Of a DNA stretch of 56,723 bases, positions 16,955 to 25,432 are shown piece by piece. The stretch's first letter is position 1. Every line of letters begins with the position of its first letter. The DNA lies in NCBI GenBank assembly GCA_035577985.1, contig DATJZY010000043.1, forward strand, positions 1 to 56,723, given 5' to 3'. The notes beneath the pieces are model-generated. The model saw nothing but the letters and a program-made list of their open reading frames with translations. It did not search any database and was not told the origin of the DNA. The position numbers and the translations under genes were made by a program. Origin of the DNA: Candidatus Eisenbacteria bacterium (GTDB lineage Bacteria > Desulfobacterota > Binatia > DP-6).

Positions 16955-17662
16955 GTGCAACTCGGCGTCCGCGACGTGTCGAAGCTGCTGAACGTCTCCG
17001 AGAAGACGATCTATCGCTGGATCAGCCAGGGCGTCCTGCCGGCCTACCGCATCAACGACCAGTACCGCTTCAACCGCGCGGAGCTCCTCGAGTGGGCGAC
17101 GTCGCGAAAAATGAACGTCTCGGCCGAAGTGTTCGACGAGCCCGAGAGCAACGCGGCGCCCATTCCGGGGCTCGTCGAGTCGCTTCAGGCGGGCGGGATC
17201 GTCTACCGGCTCGGCGGCACGGACAAGGAATCCGTCCTGCGCGCCCTCGTCGAGAACATGCGCCTGCCCGAGGAGGTCGATCGCGACTTCCTGCTCCGCG
17301 TGCTGCTCGCCCGCGAGGCGCTGCAATCGACGGGCATCGGCGACGGCATCGCCATCCCGCACGTGCGGAATCCCATCGTCCTCCACGTGTCGCGGCCGAT
17401 GATCACGCTGTGCTTCCTCGAGAAGCCGATCGACTTCGGCGCCCTGGATGGCAAGCCCGTGCACGTGCTGTTCTCGCTCGTGAGCCCAACGGTGCGGGCG
17501 CATCTCCGACTGCTCTCGCGATTGTCGTTCGCGCTCCACGACCCCGTGTTCAAGAAGGCCATCACGCAGCAGGCGTCGCGCGACGAGATCCTCGAGGCCG
17601 CGCGGCGCGTCGAGGAGAACCTCGACCACGCATCGGCCGACGGCAAGAAGGGGAAGCGTTGA
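16955..17662 (+). CDS. Excisionase-type HTH fused to PTS EIIA (fructose/Ntr type)
   Basis: 235 residues from a GTG start. Residues 1-52 are a MerR/excisionase-like DNA-binding domain (VSKLLNVSEKTIYRWISQGV, RINDQYRFNRAELLEW). Residues about 72-215 are an EIIA domain with the phosphorylatable His136 in GIGDGIAIPHVRN. The basic tail is KKGKR. Such fusions would bind DNA according to the phosphorylation state of a PTS relay; the complete set of PTS enzymes is not in the window. The stop abuts the GTG of the HyfB-like gene (TGAGTG), so it is the first gene of the Ehr operon and probably its regulator. Confidence 0.88.
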   Translation: MQLGVRDVSKLLNVSEKTIYRWISQGVLPAYRINDQYRFNRAELLEWATSRKMNVSAEVFDEPESNAAPIPGLVESLQAGGIVYRLGGTDKESVLRALVENMRLPEEVDRDFLLRVLLAREALQSTGIGDGIAIPHVRNPIVLHVSRPMITLCFLEKPIDFGALDGKPVHVLFSLVSPTVRAHLRLLSRLSFALHDPVFKKAITQQASRDEILEAARRVEENLDHASADGKKGKR

Positions 17663-19645
17663 GTGGCGATCCTGCTTGCAGCCCTCGGCGCTCCGCTCCT
17701 CGGCGGGCTCGGTGCGCTGCTGGTGCGGGGCTCGTGGCGGTGGGCGACCGCGTTCGGTGTCGGGGGTGTAGTCCTCGGGAGCCTCGTCGCGCTCGTTCCC
17801 ACGGTCGCCGCCTTACTCGGGGCGCCGGTGCTGGCACTCAGCCTGCCGTGGGACGTCCCATTCGGCGCGTTCGCCGTCGGACTCGATGCGTTGTCGGCAC
17901 TCTTCGTCCTCCCTGTTCTGGTCCTCTCCACCGTCGCCGCCGTATACGGGGGCGGGTACCTGCGCGCGCACCACGGCGACGACGAGTCTCCCGGCACGTC
18001 GTGGTTCTTCTTCGGCTTGCTCGTCGCGAGCATGGAACTGGTGCTCGTCGCGAGGAACGCCGTCCTCTTCCTCGTCGCGTGGGAGATCATGGCGCTCGCC
18101 TCGTTCTTCCTCGTGACGGCCGACGATCGGGACGCGAGCGTTCGCGAAGCGGGCTTCACCTACCTCGTGGCGACGCATCTCGGCACGGCGTTCCTGATCG
18201 CGATGTTCGTGCTCCTCGGCGGCGGCGCGGATCCCATGAACTTCGACCACTTCCCCCACGTGACAAACGTCGGAGCGATCGTGCTTCTCGCCCTCGTCGG
18301 CTTCGGCACCAAGGCGGGCTTCATGCCACTGCACGTCTGGTTGCCCGAAGCGCACCCGGCGGCCCCGTCGTACGTGTCCGCGGTGATGTCCGGCGTGATG
18401 ATCAAGACCGGCATCTACGGTCTCGTCCGCGTGCTGACGCTCGTCGGGCCGCTGCCGGGGTGGTGCGGGTGGCTGCTCGTCGCCGTCGGCGCCGCGTCGG
18501 GCGTGCTCGGCATCCTCTCCGCGCTCGCGCAGCAGGATGTGAAGCGCATCCTCGCGTACAGCAGCATCGAGAACGTCGGCATCATCACGCTGGCGCTCGG
18601 GCTCGGTCTCGTCGGCCTGCGCGCCGGGGCCAACGACGTCGCCGTGCTGAGCTTCGCGGCCGCGTTCCTCCACGTGCTGAACCACGCGGTCACGAAGGGG
18701 CTCTTGTTCCTCGGTGTGGGTGCCGTCGTGCAGCAGACGGGCACGCGACGGCTCGATACGCTGGGTGGGTTGCTCCGCCGGCTGCCTCGGACGGGCCTCG
18801 CGTGCTTCGTCGGCAGCGCGGCGATCGCGGGGCTGCCGCCGTTCGGTGCGTTCGCGAGCGAGTTCCTGCTCTACGTCGCCGCGTATCGTGCGATATTGGC
18901 GCTCAGCGGCGCGCGCGCGCTGCCCGCGGCCGCGACGATCGGGGCGCTCGCCCTCATCGGCGGGCTCGCGGCGGCATGCTTCGCGAAGCTCTTCGGCATC
19001 GCGTTTCTCGGCGAGCCGCGGAGCGAGCAAGCGGATCGGGCCCGGGAGCCCGGCCGCGCGATGCAGAGCGGGGTCGTCGTGCTGGCCGCCGGCTGCATCA
19101 TCCTCGGTGTGGCGTCGCCGCTCGTCGTGCGGAGTCTCGAGCCGGTTCTCACGCAAGTAACGGCGCTGCCGCACGACGCGGTCGACGGCGAGCTCGTCGT
19201 CGCGGTGACCGCGCTCTCGGCCGTCGTCGCGTCGTGCGTGGCCTTCGCGATCGTGGCGGGGGGCCTGGCGGCGTTGCGTCGCCGGCTCCTGGCGGGACGC
19301 GCCGTCACCGCGGGACCCACGTGGGACTGCGGATACGCCGCCCCGTCGCCGCGCATGCAGTACACGGGGTCGTCGTTCAGCCAGCCGCTCACGACGGTCT
19401 TCGCGCGCGTGCTGCGCGTGGAATCGGGCGGCGCGGCCCCGAAGGGCTTCTTCCCGGCGCGGGCGTCGTTCGCGAGCGCGACCCCGGACGTCGCTCGTGA
19501 GGGCCTCTATCGCCCCGTGTTCGGCGGCGTCAGGCGCGCGCTCGGGAGCTTGCGCTGGCTCCAGCACGGCGAGGTGCAGCTCTACGTGCTCTATGTCGCG
19601 CTCACACTGATCGCGCTCCTCGTGTGGAAGATCGGACCGGGATGA
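17663..19645 (+). CDS. hyfB: HyfB/NuoL-like proton-translocating membrane subunit of the Ehr complex
   Basis: 660 residues, about 14-16 hydrophobic segments, of the Mrp/NuoL/HyfB antiporter family. The conserved core is visible: MALASFFLVTADDRDASVRE (broken-helix Glu region), LVGFGTKAGFMPLHVWLPEA with the channel Lys and His, and VKRILAYSSIENVGIITLAL. In group 4 hydrogenase-type complexes this subunit moves protons or sodium across the membrane. The GTG start directly follows the regulator stop, and the end overlaps the HyfC-like start (ATGA). The C-terminal 100 residues contain the conserved TWDCGYAAPSPRMQYTGSSF typical of HyfB. Confidence 0.92.
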   Translation: MAILLAALGAPLLGGLGALLVRGSWRWATAFGVGGVVLGSLVALVPTVAALLGAPVLALSLPWDVPFGAFAVGLDALSALFVLPVLVLSTVAAVYGGGYLRAHHGDDESPGTSWFFFGLLVASMELVLVARNAVLFLVAWEIMALASFFLVTADDRDASVREAGFTYLVATHLGTAFLIAMFVLLGGGADPMNFDHFPHVTNVGAIVLLALVGFGTKAGFMPLHVWLPEAHPAAPSYVSAVMSGVMIKTGIYGLVRVLTLVGPLPGWCGWLLVAVGAASGVLGILSALAQQDVKRILAYSSIENVGIITLALGLGLVGLRAGANDVAVLSFAAAFLHVLNHAVTKGLLFLGVGAVVQQTGTRRLDTLGGLLRRLPRTGLACFVGSAAIAGLPPFGAFASEFLLYVAAYRAILALSGARALPAAATIGALALIGGLAAACFAKLFGIAFLGEPRSEQADRAREPGRAMQSGVVVLAAGCIILGVASPLVVRSLEPVLTQVTALPHDAVDGELVVAVTALSAVVASCVAFAIVAGGLAALRRRLLAGRAVTAGPTWDCGYAAPSPRMQYTGSSFSQPLTTVFARVLRVESGGAAPKGFFPARASFASATPDVAREGLYRPVFGGVRRALGSLRWLQHGEVQLYVLYVALTLIALLVWKIGPG

Positions 19646-20544
19646 GCGCGCTGCACACGCTCCTCGGTCTCGCGCTCGCGCCGCTGCTGCTCGGCGTGAT
19701 CAACCGCACGAAGGCGACGATCGGCGGGCGCATCGGGCAACCGTTGCTGCAGCCGTACCACGATCTCGTGAAGCTCCTCCGCAAGGGCGCCGTCTACAGC
19801 CACACGACGACATGGGTGTTTCGTTCGGGTCCCCTGGTGGGGCTCGCCGCCGTGCTGATCGCGTTCGGGTTGCTGCCGTTCGCGGGCGCGCCGGCGCTCT
19901 GGTCGTTCCCGGGCGACCTCGTCCTGCTCGTTTATCTCCTCGGTGTGATGCGGTTCGTGACCGTCGTCGCCGCGCTCGACACGGGATCGAGCTTCGAAGG
20001 CATGGGTGCCAGCCGTGAGGTGACCTTCGCCGCGCTGGCGGAGCCTGCCGTCCTCCTCGGCCTGGCGGCGCTCGCGCGCACGACGGGCACGCTGTCGCTG
20101 TCGGCGATGTTCGCCGGCGTGACCACCATGGCATGGATCCACGCCGCGCCGGCGCTCGCGCTCGTCGCCGCGGCGTTCGTGATCGTGTTCCTCGCCGAGA
20201 ATGGTCGCATTCCGATCGACGATCCCACCACGCATCTCGAGCTCACGATGATCCACGAGGTCATGGTGCTCGACCACGGCGGGCCCGATCTCGCTTTCAT
20301 CCTCTACGGTGCGGCGCTGAAGCTCTGGCTCCTCGGAAGCCTGCTCGTCGGCGTGGTCGTGCCCGTCCATACGGGGCGCCCGTGGCTCGACACCATGAGC
20401 GCCGTCGTCGCGATGTTCGTTCTCGCCGTCGCCACCGGGCTCGTGGAGTCGTCGATGGCGCGGTTGCGCCTGGTGCACGTGCCCCAGCTCCTCGTCGCGG
20501 CCGGGGTGCTGGCGACCCTCGCGCTCGTGCTGGTGCTGCGGTGA
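19642..20544 (+). CDS. hyfC: HyfC/NuoH-like membrane anchor of the Ehr complex
   Basis: 300 residues with about eight membrane segments. GRIGQPLLQPYHDLVKLLRK and the acidic loop FLAENGRIPIDDPTTHLELT are the NuoH/HycD/HyfC signatures that form the interface between the soluble redox module and the membrane arm. The ATG overlaps the previous stop, and the end overlaps the HyfE-like GTG. All charged residues expected in the quinone-chamber-like funnel appear present. Confidence 0.92.
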   Translation: MSALHTLLGLALAPLLLGVINRTKATIGGRIGQPLLQPYHDLVKLLRKGAVYSHTTTWVFRSGPLVGLAAVLIAFGLLPFAGAPALWSFPGDLVLLVYLLGVMRFVTVVAALDTGSSFEGMGASREVTFAALAEPAVLLGLAALARTTGTLSLSAMFAGVTTMAWIHAAPALALVAAAFVIVFLAENGRIPIDDPTTHLELTMIHEVMVLDHGGPDLAFILYGAALKLWLLGSLLVGVVVPVHTGRPWLDTMSAVVAMFVLAVATGLVESSMARLRLVHVPQLLVAAGVLATLALVLVLR

Positions 20545-21197
20545 CCACCGCCGTCGACGCGATCCTGGTCGGCGTGATCCTCACGAGCTTCGTGCTGCTC
20601 GGCTCGAGCCGCTTCGGGTCCTGCATCCGGGTCGTGGCCCTTCAGGGGGTGCTGCTCGGCGTGTTGACGCTCGCGGCGCGGCAGGACGAGGCGTCGCTTC
20701 GAACGACGCTGCTCGCCCTCGCGAGCACTGGGCTGAAGGGCATCGCGTTCCCGTGGTTGCTCGCGCGCGCGCTCCGCGATGCCGAGGTGCGCCGCGAGGT
20801 CGAGCCGCTCGTCGGCTATGGGCCATCGGTTCTGATGGGGCTCATGGGGCTCGTCGGCGCGCTCTGGCTCGCGAGCCGCCTTCGGCCGCCGGGTGCTTCG
20901 GTCTTGCCATCGCTCGTCGTGCCGGTGGCGCTCTTCACGATGTTCGCCGGCCTGTTTCTCATCGTCGGGCGCCGCCAGGCCCTGATGCAAGTGCTCGGCT
21001 ACCTCGTGATGGAGAACGGCATCTACGTCTTCGGCGTCGGAGTCGTGCAGGGAACGCCCGTGCTGGTCGAGCTCGGCGTGCTGCTCGACGTGTTCGTCGG
21101 CGTGTTCGTCATGGGCATCGCGATGTTCCACATCAGCCGCGAGTTCGATCATATCGATACGGAGCGTTTGCGGGCGCTGAAGGACTGGACGCCGTGA
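20541..21197 (+). CDS. hyfE: HyfE-like membrane subunit (NuoK/MrpC-related) of the Ehr complex
   Basis: 218 residues, GTG start overlapping the previous stop. Mostly membrane helices; the C-terminal half (VLGYLVMENGIYVFGVGVVQ, LGVLLDVFVGVFVMGIAMFH) carries the conserved Glu and Asp of HyfE and resembles NuoK/MrpC, while the N-terminal half is the HyfE-specific extension. It probably takes part in ion translocation at the arm next to the HyfC-like subunit. The stop overlaps the next GTG. Confidence 0.9.
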   Translation: MTTAVDAILVGVILTSFVLLGSSRFGSCIRVVALQGVLLGVLTLAARQDEASLRTTLLALASTGLKGIAFPWLLARALRDAEVRREVEPLVGYGPSVLMGLMGLVGALWLASRLRPPGASVLPSLVVPVALFTMFAGLFLIVGRRQALMQVLGYLVMENGIYVFGVGVVQGTPVLVELGVLLDVFVGVFVMGIAMFHISREFDHIDTERLRALKDWTP

Positions 21198-22660
21198 TCC
21201 TGGCGCTGCTGCTGTCGCCGCTGATTGCGGGCGCATTCGCCTACGTTCTGCGTCCCGACGGCCCGCGGCGAATGCTGCTGGTGGCGACGGCCGTCGGACA
21301 CGCGTTGCTCACGGGCGCGACCTGGGTGCACGATCCGGCACCCGCATGGGGAGGTTGGCTCGCGCTCGACGCCATGGGCCAGCTCATCCTCAGCATCACG
21401 AGTGGGCTCTTCCTCGCGTGCGCCGTCTACGCCGCGGGCTACCTCGGCCGCGAAGGTCATGGCACCCGCACCGACATCGGTGAGGGCTTCCTCTTCGACA
21501 ACGCGCCCGAGGCGACCTTCACGGCGTGCCTCCTCTTCTTCCTCGCGGCCATGACGCTCGTGACCGTGAGCCAGCGCTTCGGACTGCTCTGGGTCGCGAT
21601 CGAGGCGACCACGCTCGTGAGTGCGCCCTTGATCTATTTCCACCGCCACCATCGATCCCTCGAAGCGACCTGGAAGTACCTCCTCATCTGCTCGGTCGGA
21701 ATCGCGATCGCGCTGCTCGGGAACTTCTTCCTCGCGGTCGCGGCTGCGGGTGGTGGAACGCCGCTGCCGCTCGTCGTGCAGGATCTCGTGGGCGGCGCGT
21801 CGGGCATCGACAAGACCTGGCTCCAGGCGGCGATGATCCTTTTCCTCGTCGGCTACGGAACCAAGATGGGACTCGCGCCGCTCCACACCTGGTTGCCCGA
21901 CGCGCACAGCGAGGCGCCGTCGGTCGTGTCGGCGCTCCTCTCGGGGGCGCTCCTCAACTGCGCGTTCCTCGGCATACTCCGCGTGCAGCAGGTCTGCGCC
22001 GCGGCGGGCATCGCCGCCTTCGGCCAGGAGCTCCTCGTCGGGTTCGGGCTCCTGTCGATGGCCGTGGCGACCGTGTTCATCCCCGGCCAGAGCGACTACA
22101 AGCGTATGCTCGCCTACTCGAGCGTCGAGCACATGGGCGTGCTCGCGCTCGGGGTCGGTGTGGGCGGCATCGGTACCTTTGGCGCGCTTCTCCATGCCGT
22201 CGGCCATTCGGCGACCAAGGCGATGCTCTTTCTCACGGCGGGAAACATCCTCACGGCCTACCGGTCGAAGTCGATCCGCGAGGTGCGGGGCGTGCTGCGC
22301 GTCCTCCCCGTCACGGGTGGGCTCTGGATGCTCGGGCTCTTCGCAATCACCGGCTCGCCACCGTTCGGTCCCTTCTTGAGCGAGTTCACGATCCTGCGAG
22401 CGATGCTCGTTCAGGGCCACTCCGCGGTCGCATTGGGGTTCCTGGCGATGCTCGCCGTGATCTTCGTCGGCATGGCGGGCATCGTCCTCGAGATGGCGCA
22501 GGGCGAGCCGGGAATGGACACGGCCGACCGCCCGCGTCGCGAGCCGCTGTCGGCCGTGATGCCGGCGATCGCGCTCGCGGTCGTCGTCCTCGTGATCGGA
22601 GTGTACGTGCCGCCGCCGTTGCGGAGCGCGCTCGAACGAGCCGCGCACGCGTTGGATTGA
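21194..22660 (+). CDS. hyfF: HyfF/NuoN-like proton-translocating membrane subunit of the Ehr complex
   Basis: 488 residues, again of the NuoL/M/N antiporter family. LLWVAIEATTLVSAPLIYFH holds the helix-5 Glu, YGTKMGLAPLHTWLPDAHSE the channel Lys and His, and YKRMLAYSSVEHMGVLALGV the second Lys. It is the second antiporter-like unit, so the complex has two full pump-like subunits plus the HyfE-like piece. The GTG overlaps the preceding stop; the next gene starts 2 bases after its stop. Confidence 0.92.
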   Translation: MILALLLSPLIAGAFAYVLRPDGPRRMLLVATAVGHALLTGATWVHDPAPAWGGWLALDAMGQLILSITSGLFLACAVYAAGYLGREGHGTRTDIGEGFLFDNAPEATFTACLLFFLAAMTLVTVSQRFGLLWVAIEATTLVSAPLIYFHRHHRSLEATWKYLLICSVGIAIALLGNFFLAVAAAGGGTPLPLVVQDLVGGASGIDKTWLQAAMILFLVGYGTKMGLAPLHTWLPDAHSEAPSVVSALLSGALLNCAFLGILRVQQVCAAAGIAAFGQELLVGFGLLSMAVATVFIPGQSDYKRMLAYSSVEHMGVLALGVGVGGIGTFGALLHAVGHSATKAMLFLTAGNILTAYRSKSIREVRGVLRVLPVTGGLWMLGLFAITGSPPFGPFLSEFTILRAMLVQGHSAVALGFLAMLAVIFVGMAGIVLEMAQGEPGMDTADRPRREPLSAVMPAIALAVVVLVIGVYVPPPLRSALERAAHALD

Positions 22661-22662
22661 GC

Positions 22663-24135
22663 ATGGCAGACGGGACGTCACTCATCCTGCGCAACAGCGA
22701 GCCCGCGCGGGCGGGCGACGTGCCGGTGCTCGACGTCGAGGCCTTCACGACGGGCGTGCTCGATCGAGTGGACCGGGGCGGTCGCGTGGTGACGCTCTTC
22801 GGCCACGCGCTCGCCGGAGAGTCCGTGAGGCTCGTGGCGGTGGTCGCCGATGGCGAGGCGGGGACACTGGCGCTGACCGCCACCGACGTCCGCGGCGTCT
22901 ACCCCGCGCTCACGCCGCGCTGTCCGCAGGTCCACCGCTTCGAGTGCGAGGTCGCCGAGCAGCACGGCGTCCAACCGCTCGGGCATCCCTGGTTGAAACC
23001 GGTGCGCGGTGTCGAGCCGTCGACCGGCGCGGCGTTCTTCGCGGTCGGTGGTGACGAGGTGCACGAGGTGGCCGTCGGGCCGGTGCATGCCGGCGTGATC
23101 GAGCCCGGCCACTTCCGCTTCCAGTGCCATGGCGAGACCGTGATGCATCTCGAGATCGCGCTCGGCTACCAGCATCGTGGCGTCGAGCGCGCGCTCGTCG
23201 GGGGGCCGACGCCGCGCACCATCCACTACATGGAGACGCTCGCCGGCGACACGTCGGTCGGGCATGCGATGGCCCATTGCCAGGCGCTGGAGGCGCTTGC
23301 CGGATGTCGCGTGTCGGCACGCAGCGAGGTGCTGCGTGGCATCGCGCTCGAGATCGAGCGCCTCGCCAATCACACGGGTGACCTGGGCGCGCTCGCGGGC
23401 GACGTTGGCTACTTGCCCACGGCGTCGTACTGCGGCCGCATTCGCGGCGACTTCCTCAACATGAGCGCGCTCCTCTGCGGGAGTCGCTTCGGGCGTGGGA
23501 TGGTGCGTCCGGGCGGGGTCGGCTTCGACGTCGACGCCACCCGCGCAGCCGAGCTGGTGGCGCGGCTCGAGAAGGCCGTCGCCGACGTCGGTGAGGCGAC
23601 ACAGCTCCTCTGGGACGAGCCGTCCGTGCAGGCACGCTTCGAGGAGGTCGGGGCGCTCCTGCCCGAAACCGCCGAAGCCCTGGGCATCGTGGGCGTCGCG
23701 GCGCGCGCGTGCGGTATCTCGCGCGACGTCCGGCACGAGCTCCCCTCGGGCATCTTCCGCTTCGCCCACATTCCCGTGTCGACGTGGCACACGGGCGACG
23801 TCTTCGCGCGTGCCTACGTCCGTTGGCTCGAAATTCAACGCTCGGCCGCGTTCGTCCGGGAGCAGCTGACGGCGCTTCCCGACGGCCCGCTCCGCGCTCC
23901 GGTTGGTCGGCTCGCCGCCGACGCGCTCGTCGTGTCGCTGGTCGAAGGGTGGCGCGGCGAGATCTGTCACGTCATCCTCACCGACGCGGAGGGCCGCTTC
24001 GCGCGCTACAAGGTCGTCGACCCGTCGTTTCACAACTGGATGGGGCTCGCGATGGCGCTGCGCAACCAGCAGATCTCCGACTTCCCGCTCTGCAACAAGA
24101 GCTTCAACCTCTCGTACTGTGGCCACGATTTGTAG
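22663..24135 (+). CDS. Ehr large subunit: HyfG/NuoCD-like without NiFe ligands
   Basis: 490 residues: an N-terminal NuoC-like domain (about 1-130) fused to a NuoD/hydrogenase-large-subunit domain. In NiFe hydrogenases the first ligand motif is R-x-C-G-x-C; here the aligned segment METLAGDTSVGHA has Ala194 and Thr197 in place of both Cys. The C-terminal motif D-P-C-x-x-C is also absent: the protein ends FNLSYCGHDL with one Cys (486). It cannot hold a NiFe centre of the known kind. It is not a NuoD either, since the surrounding genes are HyfB/C/E/F type. This matches the Ehr (energy-converting hydrogenase-related) group, whose redox reaction is unknown. Confidence 0.88.
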   Translation: MADGTSLILRNSEPARAGDVPVLDVEAFTTGVLDRVDRGGRVVTLFGHALAGESVRLVAVVADGEAGTLALTATDVRGVYPALTPRCPQVHRFECEVAEQHGVQPLGHPWLKPVRGVEPSTGAAFFAVGGDEVHEVAVGPVHAGVIEPGHFRFQCHGETVMHLEIALGYQHRGVERALVGGPTPRTIHYMETLAGDTSVGHAMAHCQALEALAGCRVSARSEVLRGIALEIERLANHTGDLGALAGDVGYLPTASYCGRIRGDFLNMSALLCGSRFGRGMVRPGGVGFDVDATRAAELVARLEKAVADVGEATQLLWDEPSVQARFEEVGALLPETAEALGIVGVAARACGISRDVRHELPSGIFRFAHIPVSTWHTGDVFARAYVRWLEIQRSAAFVREQLTALPDGPLRAPVGRLAADALVVSLVEGWRGEICHVILTDAEGRFARYKVVDPSFHNWMGLAMALRNQQISDFPLCNKSFNLSYCGHDL

Positions 24136-24144
24136 AGGAGCCCG

Positions 24145-24927
24145 ATGCTGAAGGCACTTCGCGCGCGCGTGCACCAGGGACGGCGGACGATCTCGTATCC
24201 CGACGACGCGCCCGCGCTCCCGGACCGCTTTCGAGGGCTCCCGCGCCTGGACGCCGAACGATGCGGGCCCGACTGCGCGCGCTGCATCGACGCCTGCCCG
24301 ACCGGCGCGCTCGTGAAGCGCGACGGGCGGCTCGGCCTCGATCTCGGCCGGTGCCTCTTCTGCACCGATTGCGTGGAGGCATGTCCCGAGGGGGCGATCG
24401 CCTACGGAGGCGAGTACCGCATGGCGGCGAGGACGCGCGAGGAGCTCGTGCTCGACGGCCCCGCGCTCCCGCTCGTCGCGGCACTCGACGCGGAGACGCG
24501 CCGGCTCTTCGGCCGCTCGCTCAAGCTCCGGCAGGTGAGTGCCGGCGGCTGCAACGGCTGCGAGGCCGACGTGAACGTGCTCAACACCGTCGTCTTCGAT
24601 CTCGGGCGACTCGGCATTCAGTTCGTAGCATCCCCACGCCACGCTGACGGCCTGCTCATCACCGGCCCCGTTACCGAGAACATGCGGCTCGCGCTCCGGA
24701 AGACGTACGATGCGGTGCCGGGTCCGAAGATCGTGATCGCCGTCGGCGCATGTGCAATTTCGGGTGGTCCGTACGTCGACCATCCAGAGGTGCACAACGG
24801 CGCACACCGAGTCCTGCCCGTGGACCTCTACGTTCCTGGATGCCCACCGCACCCCTACACGATCCTTCATGGTCTGCTTGGCCTCCTGGGACGCATCGAC
24901 CAGCGCCCCGGTGGCCCTCGCACTTGA
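24145..24927 (+). CDS. Ehr small subunit: 2x[4Fe-4S] ferredoxin domain fused to HyfI/NuoB-like domain
   Basis: 260 residues. The N-terminal part is a bacterial-type ferredoxin: Cys40, 44, 47, 51 and Cys70, 73, 76, 80. The first set has C-x3-C at its start instead of C-x2-C. The C-terminal part is the small subunit with proximal-cluster ligands Cys136 and 139 (GGCNGCEADVN), Cys203 (GACAISGG) and Cys233 (PGCPPHP), all intact. HyfH-like and HyfI-like functions are thus joined in one chain. Electrons can run through three 4Fe-4S clusters towards the NiFe-less large subunit. A GAGGAG ribosome site precedes the ATG. Last gene of the operon. Confidence 0.88.
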   Translation: MLKALRARVHQGRRTISYPDDAPALPDRFRGLPRLDAERCGPDCARCIDACPTGALVKRDGRLGLDLGRCLFCTDCVEACPEGAIAYGGEYRMAARTREELVLDGPALPLVAALDAETRRLFGRSLKLRQVSAGGCNGCEADVNVLNTVVFDLGRLGIQFVASPRHADGLLITGPVTENMRLALRKTYDAVPGPKIVIAVGACAISGGPYVDHPEVHNGAHRVLPVDLYVPGCPPHPYTILHGLLGLLGRIDQRPGGPRT

Positions 24928-24989
24928 GGACGCGCTCGGCCAGATGGCCGATGCAGCCACGGCCGAGACTCTCCACTGGGGAGAGAAAA

Positions 24990-25118
24990 CGCGATCGCAG
25001 CTTGGCGGCCATCGATCTCACGGCCGCCGACCTACGCGACATCGACGAGGCCGCCTCGAAGATCCGGATCGAAGGGGCGCGCTACCCGGAGCAACTCAAC
25101 CGGCTGGTCGGTCGCTGA
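24990..25118 (+). pseudogene. 3' end of an aldo/keto reductase gene
   Basis: The frame ends AAIDLTAADLRDIDEAASKI then RIEGARYPEQLNRLVGR and a stop, the recognisable C-terminus of aldo/keto reductases (the helix after the barrel). Nothing upstream in any frame supplies the TIM-barrel or the Tyr/Lys/His/Asp active site; the preceding sequence is the end of the Ehr small subunit. It is therefore a 40-codon remnant. Confidence 0.65.
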
Positions 25119-25278
25119 AAGGCAGCGCGACCACTTCTGATGTCCAGTCTCGGAGACTGGGTGTCGAATCGAACTGGCGTGCGTCGGAGAAGAACCCTCC
25201 GGACGCGACATGGACTTCCGTTTCGCCCATTTTCGCTGCTCGACCGGGACCGCTACGGCACCAAGATCGGACGTGTCG

Positions 25279-25383
25279 ACGAAGAACGTCGTGAAGCTCG
25301 AGATGTACGACCGCCCGCGGGAACTCGAGCGCGCGATCGGGCGGTTCGTCGACCAGTGCCCTGCCCGTCGGCGGCACTCAGCC
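25279..25383 (+). pseudogene. Fragment of an IS3-type transposase integrase core
   Basis: TKNVVKLEMYDRPRELERAI then GRFVDQCPARRRHSA resembles the C-terminal end of the DDE integrase domain in IS3-group transposases (usually ...ELERAI..FV.YYNHRRYHEAL), including the position of the last acidic residue helix. Only about 35 codons remain, without ends or inverted repeats. The call rests on pattern memory. Confidence 0.5.
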
Positions 25384-25432
25384 CCCCGCTGTTCGCACCC
25401 CCTGCTTTCCATATAGTCCTGCAGGTCCGGTC

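Noticed and set aside
16312..19500. A 1062-codon plus-strand frame across the kinase-like and hyfB genes
   Set aside because: Ser/Arg/Ala-rich shadow crossing gene boundaries; the HTH-EIIA and HyfB frames are unambiguous.
22663..24927. Functional hydrogen-evolving NiFe hydrogenase
   Set aside because: Both pairs of NiFe-ligand cysteines are missing from the large subunit.
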